A DNA stretch of 57,648 bases from the NCBI GenBank assembly GCA_028288405.1, contig JAQBNS010000003.1, positions 1-57,648 of the forward strand, read 5' to 3'. Of the stretch, positions 10,335 to 19,178 are shown piece after piece. This DNA comes from Chitinophagaceae bacterium (GTDB lineage: Bacteria; Bacteroidota; Bacteroidia; Cytophagales; Cytophagaceae). The notes beneath the pieces are model-generated. The model made no database searches and was not told the origin of the DNA. It was given only the letters and a program-made list of their open reading frames with translations. The translations under genes were made by a program, and so were the position numbers. Positions within the stretch are counted from its first letter, which is position 1, and each line of letters begins with the position of its first letter.

Positions 10335-11660
10335 TTATTTTGTAAATAAAAACACACCGCCACCTTGCGATAAAACCAATTCCTTTTTCTCTTTATTAAA
10401 ATGCATGGTAAGATTTGCCAGATCGGATTTAAACTTATTTTCCGTTACCGCTTCTAAAGGAAACGAAGCCTGCCCGGTTGCTTGAGCAGTTAAGCTTGTA
10501 CTGTCCGTTGTAATCGTAACTTTCAAAGGAAATGTTTTTGTACTGTACACGCCAACGTACGCATTCAATAATTCTTTTGAAACAGTCACCTGTTTAAAAT
10601 CAGGAATGATATAATCAAGATTACAAAAAATACGCACCGTTCCATTAAACATATAATTTTTAGACGAAACCAATGCATTGCTGCAACAAGCGATAGCTAC
10701 GCTATCTTCCGGAAAGAATACTACAACAGAGGAAAAGCCATCTATCATACCGCTATGTCCCCAGCATTTCTTATTTTCTAATACCACAGGAAACATCCCC
10801 ATCCCGCAATCGTCTACTACGGTTTTCATCTTAGTCAAACTGTTTTCCGAAACCAGTTTGAGGTGAAACAATGCTTCGATGAAAGAGCACAAATCATTGG
10901 TGGTTGAAATCACACATCCTGCACCTCCTGTAATGCTAATATCTGTTTCCGTTTTCTGAATCCACTTACCATTGGTAAACTCATACGAGTAGCTTTCATT
11001 CTTGTGTACATCCGTTTTCTCACCTGCCTCGGTATTCAATAGGCCGATTTTGGAAGTGATCCTCGCTTTTAAATTTTTGGCATAGGATTGTTTCGTTATT
11101 TTTTCAATTAAATAGCCCAAGACATAGTAGTTTGAATTACTATACTGCGTTTTAGCATCGGGCAAAAAATCTGCTCCTCCCTGTGCAATGATGTTCAACA
11201 TCTCTTTTTGTGTCTTAGGAATCAAGGACCAGGTTTCGTAATCGACACGTGAAGTAAAATTATGCAAGCCACTTCTATGGTTCAATAGATTGCCTATAGT
11301 AATGAGTTTTGCATTGGGCATATTCGGTAAGTATTTCTGTAAAGTAGTTTCCAGCGTCAACTTGTTTTCATCAATCAATTGAAAAATCATGGTCGCAGTA
11401 AACATCTTGGAAATAGAACCTACTCTGTATTTCGTTTGTGCAGATGCTTTATTTTTTTTATTGTCTGAGATGAGACTGTAGCCGATGGATCGCGCATACA
11501 CTACCTCGTCATTCTTAACAATCGTTAGACTTCCCATAGCTTTATTGTTTTGTTCCAGGCTATTGAACAAACTGTCTAGTTTAGGTCGGTTGATTTTCTG
11601 ACTAACAGCAGACGTGGTCAGCAATAAAAATAAGCTGATAGCGAATGATATAATTTTCAT
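10335..11660 (-). CDS. Secreted serine hydrolase, beta-lactamase class C / D-Ala-D-Ala carboxypeptidase family
   Basis: 441 residues with an N-terminal signal peptide (MKIISFAISLFLLLTTSA). The serine-hydrolase triad of the penicillin-binding fold is present: SISK at 82-85 (SxxK), YSN at 173-175 (YxN) and HSG at 302-304 (the KTG equivalent). A ~110-residue C-terminal beta domain follows. It acts outside the cytoplasm, probably on peptides or peptidoglycan; esterase activity is also common in this family, and antibiotic resistance should not be assumed. It lies in a minus-strand run between the LolD-like gene (51 bases) and recQ (0 bases). Confidence 0.88.
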   Translation of the reverse strand: MKIISFAISLFLLLTTSAVSQKINRPKLDSLFNSLEQNNKAMGSLTIVKNDEVVYARSIGYSLISDNKKNKASAQTKYRVGSISKMFTATMIFQLIDENKLTLETTLQKYLPNMPNAKLITIGNLLNHRSGLHNFTSRVDYETWSLIPKTQKEMLNIIAQGGADFLPDAKTQYSNSNYYVLGYLIEKITKQSYAKNLKARITSKIGLLNTEAGEKTDVHKNESYSYEFTNGKWIQKTETDISITGGAGCVISTTNDLCSFIEALFHLKLVSENSLTKMKTVVDDCGMGMFPVVLENKKCWGHSGMIDGFSSVVVFFPEDSVAIACCSNALVSSKNYMFNGTVRIFCNLDYIIPDFKQVTVSKELLNAYVGVYSTKTFPLKVTITTDSTSLTAQATGQASFPLEAVTENKFKSDLANLTMHFNKEKKELVLSQGGGVFLFTK

Positions 11661-11711
11661 TGGTTAAGAATTAGATAAAGACTTAATTAAAGCGCAAAAA
11701 TGTGCATCAAA

Positions 11712-12416
11712 TTATAAAGCGACAGACGGACTTGTTACACGAAGCACCAAACCATCTTTCAATTCTATTTTACGGTCAGAACCTGAAGCCAGTTTATCGT
11801 TGTGCGTTACAATGACAAAGGTTTGTTTCAAGTCTTTGCTCAGTTGAAAAAATAAGCGGTGCAATTCTTCTGCATTTTGAGAATCGAGGTTACCACTCGG
11901 CTCATCTGCAAATATAATTTCCGGTTGATTAATCAGCGCGCGAGCAACCGCTACACGTTGCTGTTCCCCTCCGGATAAAGTACCTGGTTTGCTTCCTGCC
12001 CGGTGACTGACGCCGAGGTAATCCAATAATTCCTTAGCTCTTTTCTCTAATAGGCTGACGGATTTACCACCGATCATACCCGGTAAATAAACATTTTCCA
12101 GCGCTGTAAATTCAGGCAGCAGGTTATGAAACTGGAACACAAAGCCCATGTGCTTGTTTCGGATTTCAGCCAGATTCTTCTCTGAAATGGACGTCAAATC
12201 TTGTCCCTGGAAAAAAACTTTTCCCCCATCTGCATTATCCAGGGTGCCGAGAATATGGAGCAACGTGCTTTTTCCTGCTCCTGATGCGCCGACAATAGAA
12301 ACGATTTCTCCCTTAGTTACCTCAATGTCAATACCTTTAAGAACACTGACCGCACCATAAGACTTTATGAGTCCACTGGCTTTTAAAACGATTTCGGGAG
12401 TTGATGTGATTTCCAT
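11712..12416 (-). CDS. ABC transporter ATP-binding protein, LolD/MacB-type
   Basis: 234 residues. Walker A GASGAGKS at 43-50, signature LSGGEQQRVA from 147 and Walker B IIFADEPSGNLDS from 167 are all intact. The sequence resembles LolD/FtsE/MacB-type ATPases (MGFVFQFHNLLPEFTALENV). In that group the ATPase drives a LolC/E- or MacB-like membrane protein for lipoprotein release or efflux. No permease gene is adjacent, so the partner must be elsewhere. It is divergent from sucC with 83 bases between. Confidence 0.9.
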   Translation of the reverse strand: MEITSTPEIVLKASGLIKSYGAVSVLKGIDIEVTKGEIVSIVGASGAGKSTLLHILGTLDNADGGKVFFQGQDLTSISEKNLAEIRNKHMGFVFQFHNLLPEFTALENVYLPGMIGGKSVSLLEKRAKELLDYLGVSHRAGSKPGTLSGGEQQRVAVARALINQPEIIFADEPSGNLDSQNAEELHRLFFQLSKDLKQTFVIVTHNDKLASGSDRKIELKDGLVLRVTSPSVAL

Positions 12417-12499
12417 GTTTATGGGCTTGCGGAGGACCTAAATCCAATTTGTAAATAAAGCTTAAATAGTATAGATTAGAGCAAAAAAAAAGAATATTT

Positions 12500-13714
12500 A
12501 TGAATATACATGAATTTCAGGCCAAAGAAATTTTTAAAAAGTACGGTGTAAAAATCGGTGAAGGCATCGTGGCAGACTCCCCTGACGCTGCGGTTGAAGC
12601 TGCTAAGAAATTGCAGGAACAAACCGGAACCAAGATATTTGTGATCAAAGCGCAAATTCACGCCGGAGGCCGCGGAAAAGGGAAATTCGTAGGTACTGAA
12701 AATCGCGGGGTAATGATTGCCAAAACCCTGGATGAAGTAAAAGAAAAAACCAGACTCATGCTTGGCAATACCCTGGTGACTATTCAAACAGGTCCCGAAG
12801 GTAAATTGGTAAGTAAAGTATTGGTAGCTGCCGATGTATATGCACCAGGTGAATTGGAGCCGAAAGAATTATATCTTTCTATCCTTTTGGACCGTGCAAA
12901 ATCTTGTGATGTCATCATTGCAAGTACTGAAGGTGGTATGGACATTGAACATGTTGCAGAAACTACACCGGATAAAATCTTCCGTGAGTGGATTGATCCA
13001 GCAGTTGGCCTGCAAGCTTTCCAAGCCCGTAAGGTCGCTTTCCAATTAGGTCTTTCAGGAGCTGCTTTCAAAGATTTTGTAAGCTTCCTTCCTAAATTAT
13101 ACAAAGCATACCAAGAATCGGATGCTTCTCAATTTGAGATCAATCCATTACTTCGCACATCAGACGGGCAAATATTGGCCGTAGATGCTAAGGTATCGAT
13201 TGACGATAATGCCTTGTACCGTCATCCTGACTTGTACGCCTACCGTGACTTAGCAGAAGAAGATCCGTTGGAAGTAGAAGCCGGTGAAAGCAACCTGAAC
13301 TATGTTAAACTGGACGGTAACGTAGGTTGCATGGTAAACGGAGCTGGTCTGGCCATGGCTACTATGGACGTGATCAAATTGTCCGGTGGAGATCCTGCCA
13401 ACTTCCTGGACGTGGGTGGTGGAGCCAATGCAACGACAGTAGAAGCAGGTTTCCGAATCATCTTGAAAGATCCAAACGTGAAAGCGATTTTGATCAACGT
13501 ATTCGGAGGTATCGTTCGTTGCGACCGTATCGCAAACGGTGTGGTAGAAGCCTACAAAAAAATCGGTGACATCAAGATTCCAATCATTGTTCGTTTACAA
13601 GGTACCAACGCAGAAGAAGGCGCTCGTATCATCAACGAATCAGGATTGAAAGTACAGTCTGCCATCGTATTAAAAGACGCTGCTGACCTTGTTGCTAAAG
13701 CCATAGCCAAATAA
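12500..13714 (+). CDS. sucC: Succinyl-CoA synthetase, beta subunit (ADP/GDP-forming)
   Basis: 404 residues, full length. It forms succinate and ATP/GTP from succinyl-CoA in the TCA cycle together with the alpha subunit. An ATP-grasp N-terminal half starts MNIHEFQAKEIFKKYG and includes QIHAGGRGKGKF. The CoA-ligase half has GCMVNGAGLAMATMD and NVFGGIVRCD. No sucD follows; a terminator comes 18 bases after the stop, so the alpha subunit is encoded elsewhere. The start is supported by a conserved N-terminus. Confidence 0.97.
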   Translation: MNIHEFQAKEIFKKYGVKIGEGIVADSPDAAVEAAKKLQEQTGTKIFVIKAQIHAGGRGKGKFVGTENRGVMIAKTLDEVKEKTRLMLGNTLVTIQTGPEGKLVSKVLVAADVYAPGELEPKELYLSILLDRAKSCDVIIASTEGGMDIEHVAETTPDKIFREWIDPAVGLQAFQARKVAFQLGLSGAAFKDFVSFLPKLYKAYQESDASQFEINPLLRTSDGQILAVDAKVSIDDNALYRHPDLYAYRDLAEEDPLEVEAGESNLNYVKLDGNVGCMVNGAGLAMATMDVIKLSGGDPANFLDVGGGANATTVEAGFRIILKDPNVKAILINVFGGIVRCDRIANGVVEAYKKIGDIKIPIIVRLQGTNAEEGARIINESGLKVQSAIVLKDAADLVAKAIAK

Positions 13715-13731
13715 TCATTTCTAATTTTATT

Positions 13732-13764
13732 AAAGGCCTTTCATTTCATGAAAGGCCTTTTTTT
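13732..13764 (+). terminator. Terminator after sucC
   Basis: A 12-bp perfect stem (AAAGGCCTTTCA / TGAAAGGCCTTT) with a 5-base loop is followed by a T run. Confidence 0.92.
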
Positions 13765-13879
13765 TGGCCAAATAAGTATTTATCACGGCTATCCTTCTCC
13801 ATAATTGCTATAGATTTTATAAGTAGCTTTCCACCTCGCTCAGTATTCTTTTGATTCAAATTATACTTTAAAATCAGCC

Positions 13880-14518
13880 ATGATCATAACACCATCTTAT
13901 TCCTCCAAAATATTAGCTGTCATCATTGCCGCATTAGCATGGTTTGCCTTGACCGTTCAGTTTATATTAATGGTAAAGACCAACACTACTCCCCTTCCTG
14001 AAACCATCATTCGGTATTTTAGCTTCTTTACTATTCTCACTAATCTGCTGGTCGCTGTATACGCCACTTCAGTCGCTTTAATGCCTTCTACCTCATGGGG
14101 ACGATTCTTCTCGAATCCTTCAGTCGGTACAGCGACTACCGTATACATTGTTGCTGTTGGTGTTATTTACAATGCCATCCTACGCGCTTTGTGGCAACCG
14201 GTAGGCACTCAACGCATAGTGGATGAACTATTGCATACGATCATTCCTTTCCTATTCCTGATGTATTGGGTATTATTTCTTTCCAGAAAAGAATTACCAT
14301 GGAATGCTTTTTTCATGTGGTTGATCTATCCATTAGCATACTGTCTATATATTATAGGAAGAGGATATTTTTCAAAATTCTATCCTTATCCTTTTATGGA
14401 TGTAACAAAGCTTGGTTATAAGCAAGTAGCACTCAACAGTCTTTCGGTAACAATTGTCTTTCTTGGATTTTCAATACTCCTGATTAACATTGGACGATTA
14501 AAAAGCAGCAAAAAATAA
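13880..14518 (+). CDS. Pr6Pr family integral membrane protein
   Basis: 212 residues with about six hydrophobic spans. The pattern RYFSFFTILTNLLVA, then AILRALWQP, DELLHTIIPFLFLMYW and WLIYPLAYCLY is typical of the Pr6Pr family (FAR-17a/AIG1-like six-helix proteins), whose bacterial function is not established. It is a single gene: sucC upstream ends at its own terminator, and its own 3' end forms a hairpin shared with the convergent FMN reductase. Confidence 0.82.
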   Translation: MIITPSYSSKILAVIIAALAWFALTVQFILMVKTNTTPLPETIIRYFSFFTILTNLLVAVYATSVALMPSTSWGRFFSNPSVGTATTVYIVAVGVIYNAILRALWQPVGTQRIVDELLHTIIPFLFLMYWVLFLSRKELPWNAFFMWLIYPLAYCLYIIGRGYFSKFYPYPFMDVTKLGYKQVALNSLSVTIVFLGFSILLINIGRLKSSKK

Positions 14519-14530
14519 TGCTGCTTTTTA
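14500..14530. terminator. Bidirectional terminator with the stop codon in its loop
   Basis: The stem is AAAAAGCAGC / GCTGCTTTTT with a 10-base loop that contains the TAA stop of the Pr6Pr gene. It can serve both that gene and the convergent FMN reductase gene. Confidence 0.75.
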
Positions 14531-14539
14531 ATCTGAAAA

Positions 14540-15094
14540 TTATTTTTTAGCACTCAAATTCATCGCCCAGATCAGCTCATTCAAAAATCCGTTAGCTGCT
14601 TTATCGGAGGCTTCCTTGTTTGCAGGTTTTCCATTTTCATCGTAGGCTTCTTTTATTTTTGATGCTTGAAACTTCCCAGGCACTAACCACGCTCCTATTT
14701 TCCAGAAAGAAAATGCCAAAGACGTAATGACCTGTGTACCGCCGAAAGGGCCGTCAGAACAGGTGGCTATAGCCAATGGTTTATGGTGCCATTCTTTATA
14801 TAAAAGATCGATGATGTTTTTCAAACTGGCAGGATAACCACCATTGTATTCCGGAGTAACAATGATGACACCGTCTGCTTTCATGATCTTATCTGCAAAC
14901 TCCAATACTTGGGAAGAAGGATTTTTTTGATACTGCAGCCTCTCATCAAAAACAGGAAATTGGTATTGATGCAAATCCACTATCTCTGTGGAGAACATGG
15001 TTTGCTCCGCGATAAAATTCTGTAAATACAGAGCCACACGGTGTGAAACTCTTCCCGTGCGTACGCTGGCTGAAATGATGGCGATGTGAGGCAT
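14540..15094 (-). CDS. NADPH-dependent FMN reductase-like flavoprotein
   Basis: 184 residues from the ATG at 15094 (MPHIAIISASVR). An upstream in-frame extension to 15148 would add 18 residues without family support, and an AAAGAG-like ribosome site precedes 15094. Flavodoxin-like fold: the N-terminal SASVRTGRVS phosphate loop, VIIVTPEYNGGYPASLKN in the FMN loop and SDGPFGGTQV further on are hallmarks of the NADPH-dependent FMN reductase family (azoreductase / chromate reductase-like). Probably cytoplasmic redox or quinone reduction; substrate unknown. Confidence 0.88.
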   Translation of the reverse strand: MPHIAIISASVRTGRVSHRVALYLQNFIAEQTMFSTEIVDLHQYQFPVFDERLQYQKNPSSQVLEFADKIMKADGVIIVTPEYNGGYPASLKNIIDLLYKEWHHKPLAIATCSDGPFGGTQVITSLAFSFWKIGAWLVPGKFQASKIKEAYDENGKPANKEASDKAANGFLNELIWAMNLSAKK

Positions 15095-15151
15095 ACTCTT
15101 TTTTTGACAAACTAGTAAATAAATTCCATACCTCAAATTTCCAATCAACTT

Positions 15152-15213
15152 AGGGACGAGCGAGGAGCTAGGAGGAACGAAATACTGTCTATCGTACCTC
15201 CTCGCTCGTCCCT
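15152..15213. repeat. GAGGAGC-theme heptamer inverted repeat
   Basis: Perfect 16-base arms (AGGGACGAGCGAGGAG at 15152-15167 and its complement at 15198-15213) enclose a 30-base loop. The left arm and its continuation read in 7-base steps (GGGACGA GCGAGGA, then GCTAGGA GGAACGA). It lies between divergent genes, upstream of both, so here it is not simply a terminator. Confidence 0.78.
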
Positions 15214-15272
15214 CTTTTTTATTGGCGTATCTTTTGTATATTGGTTAGTATAAAGTCATTTTAAAAATTGAT

Positions 15273-16178
15273 ATGATTCAAACCTTGCTTAGCCGTAATG
15301 AGGGTGCCCCTTTTGATTGGTTAGATGTATACGAACCTTCAGTAGATGAACTTTTTTCACTGGCCCACAAGTATGACTTACATCGTTATACAGTCAGAGA
15401 TTGCCTGGAAGCCGGTCATTTGCCTAAGTTTGAAAGGGGTGATAATTACAACTTCATTATCGTACGGACTTTTTCTCCTAAGAAAGACATCAATCCTCAT
15501 ACCATACAAGATCTCACCAGTAAGGTCGCTGTATTTTATTCTGATAAATTTATCATTACCATACACCGCCAGGTACAACCCTTTCTTAAAGACATCAAAG
15601 AAAAATACTGTTTGCATGAATGCCACTTGAGTACACAAGAACTGATTACTCAAATCCTTTGGTATTCTCTCCATTCTTACGAAGAGCCCGGGCTGATTTT
15701 ATCAGACATCATGGATGATTACGAACAAAAAATATTTCTACACGATACTATTCCAAACCTCCAACAAAAGCTCTACTACATTAAACACAAAGCCAGTGTC
15801 AGCAAGAAAGTCCTGGTATTGACTACTGAAATTATCAATCAGGCGCATCATAACAATGAGACGAATCCTTACTTGCAAGACTTGAAAGATTTGCATGTCA
15901 AACTCATAACCATCTACGACCAGATTCAGGATGACATCACTAACTTGTTGAACATCTATATCTCTTTATCCGCTCAAAAAACCAACGAAGTCGTTAAGAT
16001 TCTTACGATTCTTTCTGTCTTTTTCATGCCTCTCACTTTTATTGTTGGTGTGTACGGGATGAATTTTAAATACATGCCTGAGCTTAATGATAAGTGGGGA
16101 TATCCTGCCGTATGGCTATTAATGGTGACCATGTCCATCTGCATTTACATTTGGTTTAAGCGTAAAAAATGGTTGTAA
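15273..16178 (+). CDS. corA: CorA family Mg2+/divalent cation channel
   Basis: 301 residues. A large cytoplasmic N-terminal domain is followed by two C-terminal membrane helices. The signature YGMN is at 261-264, at the end of the first helix, with the second helix ending in basic residues (FKRKKWL). It carries Mg2+ (also Co2+/Ni2+) as a pentamer in the inner membrane. It is a single gene with about 160 bases before tspO. Confidence 0.93.
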   Translation: MIQTLLSRNEGAPFDWLDVYEPSVDELFSLAHKYDLHRYTVRDCLEAGHLPKFERGDNYNFIIVRTFSPKKDINPHTIQDLTSKVAVFYSDKFIITIHRQVQPFLKDIKEKYCLHECHLSTQELITQILWYSLHSYEEPGLILSDIMDDYEQKIFLHDTIPNLQQKLYYIKHKASVSKKVLVLTTEIINQAHHNNETNPYLQDLKDLHVKLITIYDQIQDDITNLLNIYISLSAQKTNEVVKILTILSVFFMPLTFIVGVYGMNFKYMPELNDKWGYPAVWLLMVTMSICIYIWFKRKKWL

Positions 16179-16339
16179 TTCGGGGTTTATAAAACTCATT
16201 GTGTTGATTTTTTTACTCAATTGGGAAGAAGAATCCAATCAAAATTCGTTGCTCACGGCATAGATTAACTGTTTGAAAGTTTTTTTGTCAGAATGGCGTA
16301 TGTTTTGAACGGTATTGAACAGACCAAAATGTTACGACT

Positions 16340-16843
16340 ATGGCAACGACAACCACAACCCCAAGTGAACTCTCTGTAAAAAACTTGTTGCTTCTTATTG
16401 TAGGATGCATTGGATTATGCGCAGCAGCTTCCTGGATAGGTTCTACTTTCACCATGGATGGAATGGAAGGTTGGTATCAAGCCCTTCACAAACCATCTTT
16501 TAATCCGCCTAATATCGTATTCGCACCGGTATGGTTTATCCTCTATACGATGATGGCTGTTTCTTTATTTTATGTACTCCGAGCTCATCATCCCAATAAA
16601 ACCCTGGCTATTGTGATCTTCGTTGTTCAACTTGGATTGAACGCGTTATGGGGCCTGTTGTTCTTTAAATTACATTTGATTGGCTTAGCCTTGGTAGAAA
16701 TGATTGTTTTACTAGGCTTTATTATCGCCTATTACTTCATCGTAAAACCGATACGTCCTTTGGCCGCTTATTTATTTGTTCCTTACATCGCCTGGGTAGC
16801 ATTTGCTACTGTATTGACAGCAAGTATCTGGTCGATGAATTAA
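16340..16843 (+). CDS. tspO: TspO/MBR family protein
   Basis: 167 residues with five predicted membrane helices. Family marks include WYQALHKPSFNPPN.VFAPVWFILYTMM and the aromatic-rich loops. TspO proteins bind porphyrins and sterols and tune stress responses in the bacterial outer or inner membrane. Helix 3 ends in the typical LNALWGLLFF. The start is within a threonine-rich leader (MATTTTTPSE); a slightly later start is not offered by the sequence. It ends at its own terminator. Confidence 0.92.
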   Translation: MATTTTTPSELSVKNLLLLIVGCIGLCAAASWIGSTFTMDGMEGWYQALHKPSFNPPNIVFAPVWFILYTMMAVSLFYVLRAHHPNKTLAIVIFVVQLGLNALWGLLFFKLHLIGLALVEMIVLLGFIIAYYFIVKPIRPLAAYLFVPYIAWVAFATVLTASIWSMN

Positions 16844-16875
16844 TGCTTTCCAAGCTATGGACAATGGCTATGGAC

Positions 16876-16916
16876 AATCCCTGGATCTATAGAAGAAAGG
16901 ATCCAGGGATTTATTT
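16876..16916 (+). terminator. Terminator after tspO
   Basis: AATCCCTGGATC pairs with GATCCAGGGATT across a 12-base loop, followed by a T-rich tail. Confidence 0.85.
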
Positions 16917-16971
16917 TTATGATAAAGAGAGAATAAATCCTTATTTTAGATCACTTCACCAATCATAGAAT

Positions 16972-17337
16972 ATGGGTTACGTAGAAAAAAATTTAATTGC
17001 CGATGAAAAAGTAATGTATAAAACAACTTACCATTGGATTATCTTTTTTAGTTTGAGATCAATCTTTTCTTTGTTTATCATCCCTATGATTCAAAGAGCC
17101 ACAGATCAATTTGCTGTCACCAATAAACGGATCATCATCAAGACAGGCTTAATATCGAGAAAGATTGTTGAGATGAACATCAGCAAACTGGAAACGGTTA
17201 ATGTCAGACAAAGTATAATGGGCCGTATTCTAGGCTATGGTGCGCTCGAATTTACAGGCACCGGTGGTACCAAAGAAATATTTATCAATATTTACCATCC
17301 TACCGAATTCAAAAAAAGAGTACAGGAAATACAATAG
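16972..17337 (+). CDS. Small PH-domain (bPH2/YdbS-like) membrane protein
   Basis: 121 residues. One short hydrophobic span near residues 22-40 precedes a bacterial PH-like domain: FAVTNKRIIIKTGLISRKIVEM followed by ISKLETVNVRQSIMGRILGYG is the usual bPH2 core. The domain is probably cytosolic and membrane-tethered; no function is established for these short forms. It lies 23 bases upstream of tpx and may be co-transcribed with it. Confidence 0.82.
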   Translation: MGYVEKNLIADEKVMYKTTYHWIIFFSLRSIFSLFIIPMIQRATDQFAVTNKRIIIKTGLISRKIVEMNISKLETVNVRQSIMGRILGYGALEFTGTGGTKEIFINIYHPTEFKKRVQEIQ

Positions 17338-17360
17338 AATTTTATAAAACGATAAAAATC

Positions 17361-17870
17361 ATGGCACAAGTTACCTTAAAAGGGAATGTAACAAGCATCA
17401 AAGGAGATCTACCGGCAGTTGGAAGCAATGCTCCTGATTTTAAATTTGTAAAAACAGATTTGTCCGATTCTTCTTTATACAGTGAAGGCAGTAAAATAAA
17501 AGTAATCATTGCTGTTCCGAGTTTGGATACCGGTGTATGTGCTTTAGAGACGAGACAATTCAACCAGAAGCTGGCGGATAAAACCAATGTAACAGGTGTA
17601 GTCATTTCTAAAGATTTACCTTTTGCCATGCGCCGGTTCTGCGAAACAGAAGGTATTAAAAATGTAGTGAGTGCTTCTGATTTCCGTTACGATGAGTTTT
17701 CTCAAAAATACAATACAGAAATCACAGAAGGTCCCATGAAAGGCCTATCTGCGCGTGCGGTATTTGTTGTGGATGCACAAAACATCATTCGCTACACAGA
17801 GCTGGTACCAGAGATCGCACAAGAACCGGATTATGATAAGGTAATGGCGGCGGTTGATCAATTGCTATGA
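17361..17870 (+). CDS. tpx: Thiol peroxidase (atypical 2-Cys peroxiredoxin)
   Basis: 169 residues, full length. It reduces hydroperoxides with thioredoxin in the cytoplasm or periplasm. The peroxidatic cysteine is C60 in PSLDTGVCALETRQFN; the resolving cysteine is C94 in RRFCETEG. All Tpx features are intact, including the typical N-terminus with VTLKGN. Its TGA stop runs directly into a TGATTAAATGA-type repeat and then a terminator. Confidence 0.96.
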   Translation: MAQVTLKGNVTSIKGDLPAVGSNAPDFKFVKTDLSDSSLYSEGSKIKVIIAVPSLDTGVCALETRQFNQKLADKTNVTGVVISKDLPFAMRRFCETEGIKNVVSASDFRYDEFSQKYNTEITEGPMKGLSARAVFVVDAQNIIRYTELVPEIAQEPDYDKVMAAVDQLL

Positions 17871-17878
17871 TTTTTGAG

Positions 17879-17905
17879 TGATTAAATGAAGACTATGATT
17901 TTTGT
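17879..17905 (+). repeat. Copy 1 of the AATGA-AGACTATGATT repeat
   Basis: TGATTAAATGA followed by AGACTATGATTTTTGT lies just past the tpx stop. The same module recurs at 18397-18424, and inverted at 18467-18506, so copies flank the GxxExxY gene. Confidence 0.7.
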
Positions 17906-17916
17906 TTCTTGCGAAT

Positions 17917-17954
17917 AAAACTCCAGAGCCCAAGCTATTATTCTCTGGAGTTTT
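17917..17954 (+). terminator. Terminator after tpx
   Basis: AAAACTCCAGAG pairs with CTCTGGAGTTTT around a 14-base loop. Confidence 0.85.
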
Positions 17955-17983
17955 AGATTTTTTATTTTTTAAATGATTGACTA

Positions 17984-18379
17984 ATGATTAATGAAAAGTA
18001 TGCTGAAAGTGCACTTACAGTTAAGATTATAGGTTGCGCGATGGAAGTACATAGAACCCTTGGAAATGGATTTCAAGAGGTTATATACCAACGCTGCCTT
18101 GCCATTGAAATGACGAAGCAAGGATTGAATTTCAGCAGAGAGCATGAGATGCAGATTTACTATAAAGGAGAACATGTTGGAAGAAGAAGAGTAGATTTTT
18201 TTGTAGAGGGTAAAATTATGGTGGAACTAAAAGCTAGAGTTCAGCTTGATGATCACCACTTAGCACAAGCTATCAATTATACTGAAATATATGGCTTAGA
18301 GATAGGACTACTCATTAACTTTGGAAATACCAGTTTGCAATTTAAACGTGTGTATAAGCCGAAACGTCGTACACTATGA
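17984..18379 (+). CDS. GxxExxY protein, PD-(D/E)xK nuclease-like family
   Basis: 131 residues. The name motif is G29-FQ-E32-VI-Y35, after CAMEVHRTLGNG. A PD-(D/E)xK-like core is visible with D71 (RRVDFF), E81 and K83 (VELKA), and Q95-AINY near the end. The family is common and often multicopy in Bacteroidota; no function has been shown. The gene sits between copies of one repeat module, and the bases just before its ATG (AATGATTGACTAATGATTA) are of the same kind, so it looks like a cassette carried with the repeats. Confidence 0.88.
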   Translation: MINEKYAESALTVKIIGCAMEVHRTLGNGFQEVIYQRCLAIEMTKQGLNFSREHEMQIYYKGEHVGRRRVDFFVEGKIMVELKARVQLDDHHLAQAINYTEIYGLEIGLLINFGNTSLQFKRVYKPKRRTL

Positions 18380-18387
18380 ATAAAAAT

Positions 18388-18506
18388 GATTAGAAATGAT
18401 TAAATGAGGACTATGATTTTTATTCATCTATAACAATCATCCAAATAAAGCGAAGCTTTATCCTTAATTATAGTCTTCATTCAATCATTCTAAATCATAG
18501 TCCTCT
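18388..18506. repeat. Inverted repeat modules downstream of the GxxExxY gene
   Basis: The left part (18388-18424: ATGATTAGAAATGATTAAATGA then GGACTATGATT) and the inverse of the right part (18467-18506) share two building blocks, in swapped order: GAGGACTATGATT and a TAGAATGATTNAATGA block. The centre has a small hairpin, AATAAAGC / GCTTTAT. The structure also closes the convergent carbonic anhydrase gene on its 3' side. Confidence 0.7.
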
Positions 18507-18517
18507 GTTTTTTTTTA

Positions 18518-19174
18518 TTACAACTGTTCGTTGCCTTGCAGGTTGTTATAACGATAGATACTATCTATATTCTCTACATCATCAAAAACTAGCTCCAGAT
18601 TTTTAATGATGCCGTCGTTCAAACCATAGACCCATCCATGCACTTTCAATTCATCATTTCTCCAGGCACGTTGTACAATTTTTGTCTTAGCAAGATTACG
18701 TACTTGTTCGATGACATTGAGTTCCACCAAACGATCAGCACGAGCTTCTTTATCTGAAATCGCCTCGAGTTCCTTAAAGTATTTAACGTATACATCTTTG
18801 ATGTTTCTTAGCCAGCTATCCACAAATCCGAAAGATAAACTTTCCATTGCAGCTTTTACACCACCACAACCATAGTGTCCGCAAACAATGACATGTTTTA
18901 CTTTCAATACTGTAACAGCATAATCCAATACACTTAATAAATTCATATCCGTATGCACTACCATGTTGGCAATGTTACGGTGTACGAAAATATCTCCCGG
19001 TGCAGTGTTGGTTACTTCATTGGCCGGGACACGGCTATCCGAACAACCGATCCAGAGATACTCTGGTCTTTGTATGGCTTGCAATTTCTTAAAATAGTTA
19101 GGATCATCTTGTAACTTAGACAAGGCCCATCTTTTATTTCCGCTTAATAATTCTAAGTGACTATTCATGTTCAT
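18518..19174 (-). CDS. Beta-carbonic anhydrase
   Basis: 218 residues from the ATG at 19174, four bases... specifically two bases after the TAA of the upstream sulP gene; a TTG start at 19189 would overlap sulP, and an ATG at 19168 is also possible. It interconverts CO2 and bicarbonate. The zinc ligands are visible as the Cys in WIGCSDSR (with the Asp-Arg dyad) and the His and second Cys in CGHYGCGG. The direct coupling to a SulP transporter suggests the pair works in bicarbonate or sulfate/bicarbonate handling. Confidence 0.93.
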   Translation of the reverse strand: MNMNSHLELLSGNKRWALSKLQDDPNYFKKLQAIQRPEYLWIGCSDSRVPANEVTNTAPGDIFVHRNIANMVVHTDMNLLSVLDYAVTVLKVKHVIVCGHYGCGGVKAAMESLSFGFVDSWLRNIKDVYVKYFKELEAISDKEARADRLVELNVIEQVRNLAKTKIVQRAWRNDELKVHGWVYGLNDGIIKNLELVFDDVENIDSIYRYNNLQGNEQL

Positions 19175-19178
19175 ATGA

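Noticed and set aside
10335..11660. An antibiotic-resistance beta-lactamase
   Set aside because: Motifs fit the broad serine hydrolase family; nothing in the sequence or context points to beta-lactam hydrolysis.
15095..15148. Upstream start of the FMN reductase gene
   Set aside because: The extra 18 residues precede the flavodoxin first strand and lie close to a repeat; the ATG at 15094 is better placed.
18388..18506. A CRISPR-like array
   Set aside because: Only two or three degenerate AT-rich modules, in inverted order, without spacers or cas genes.
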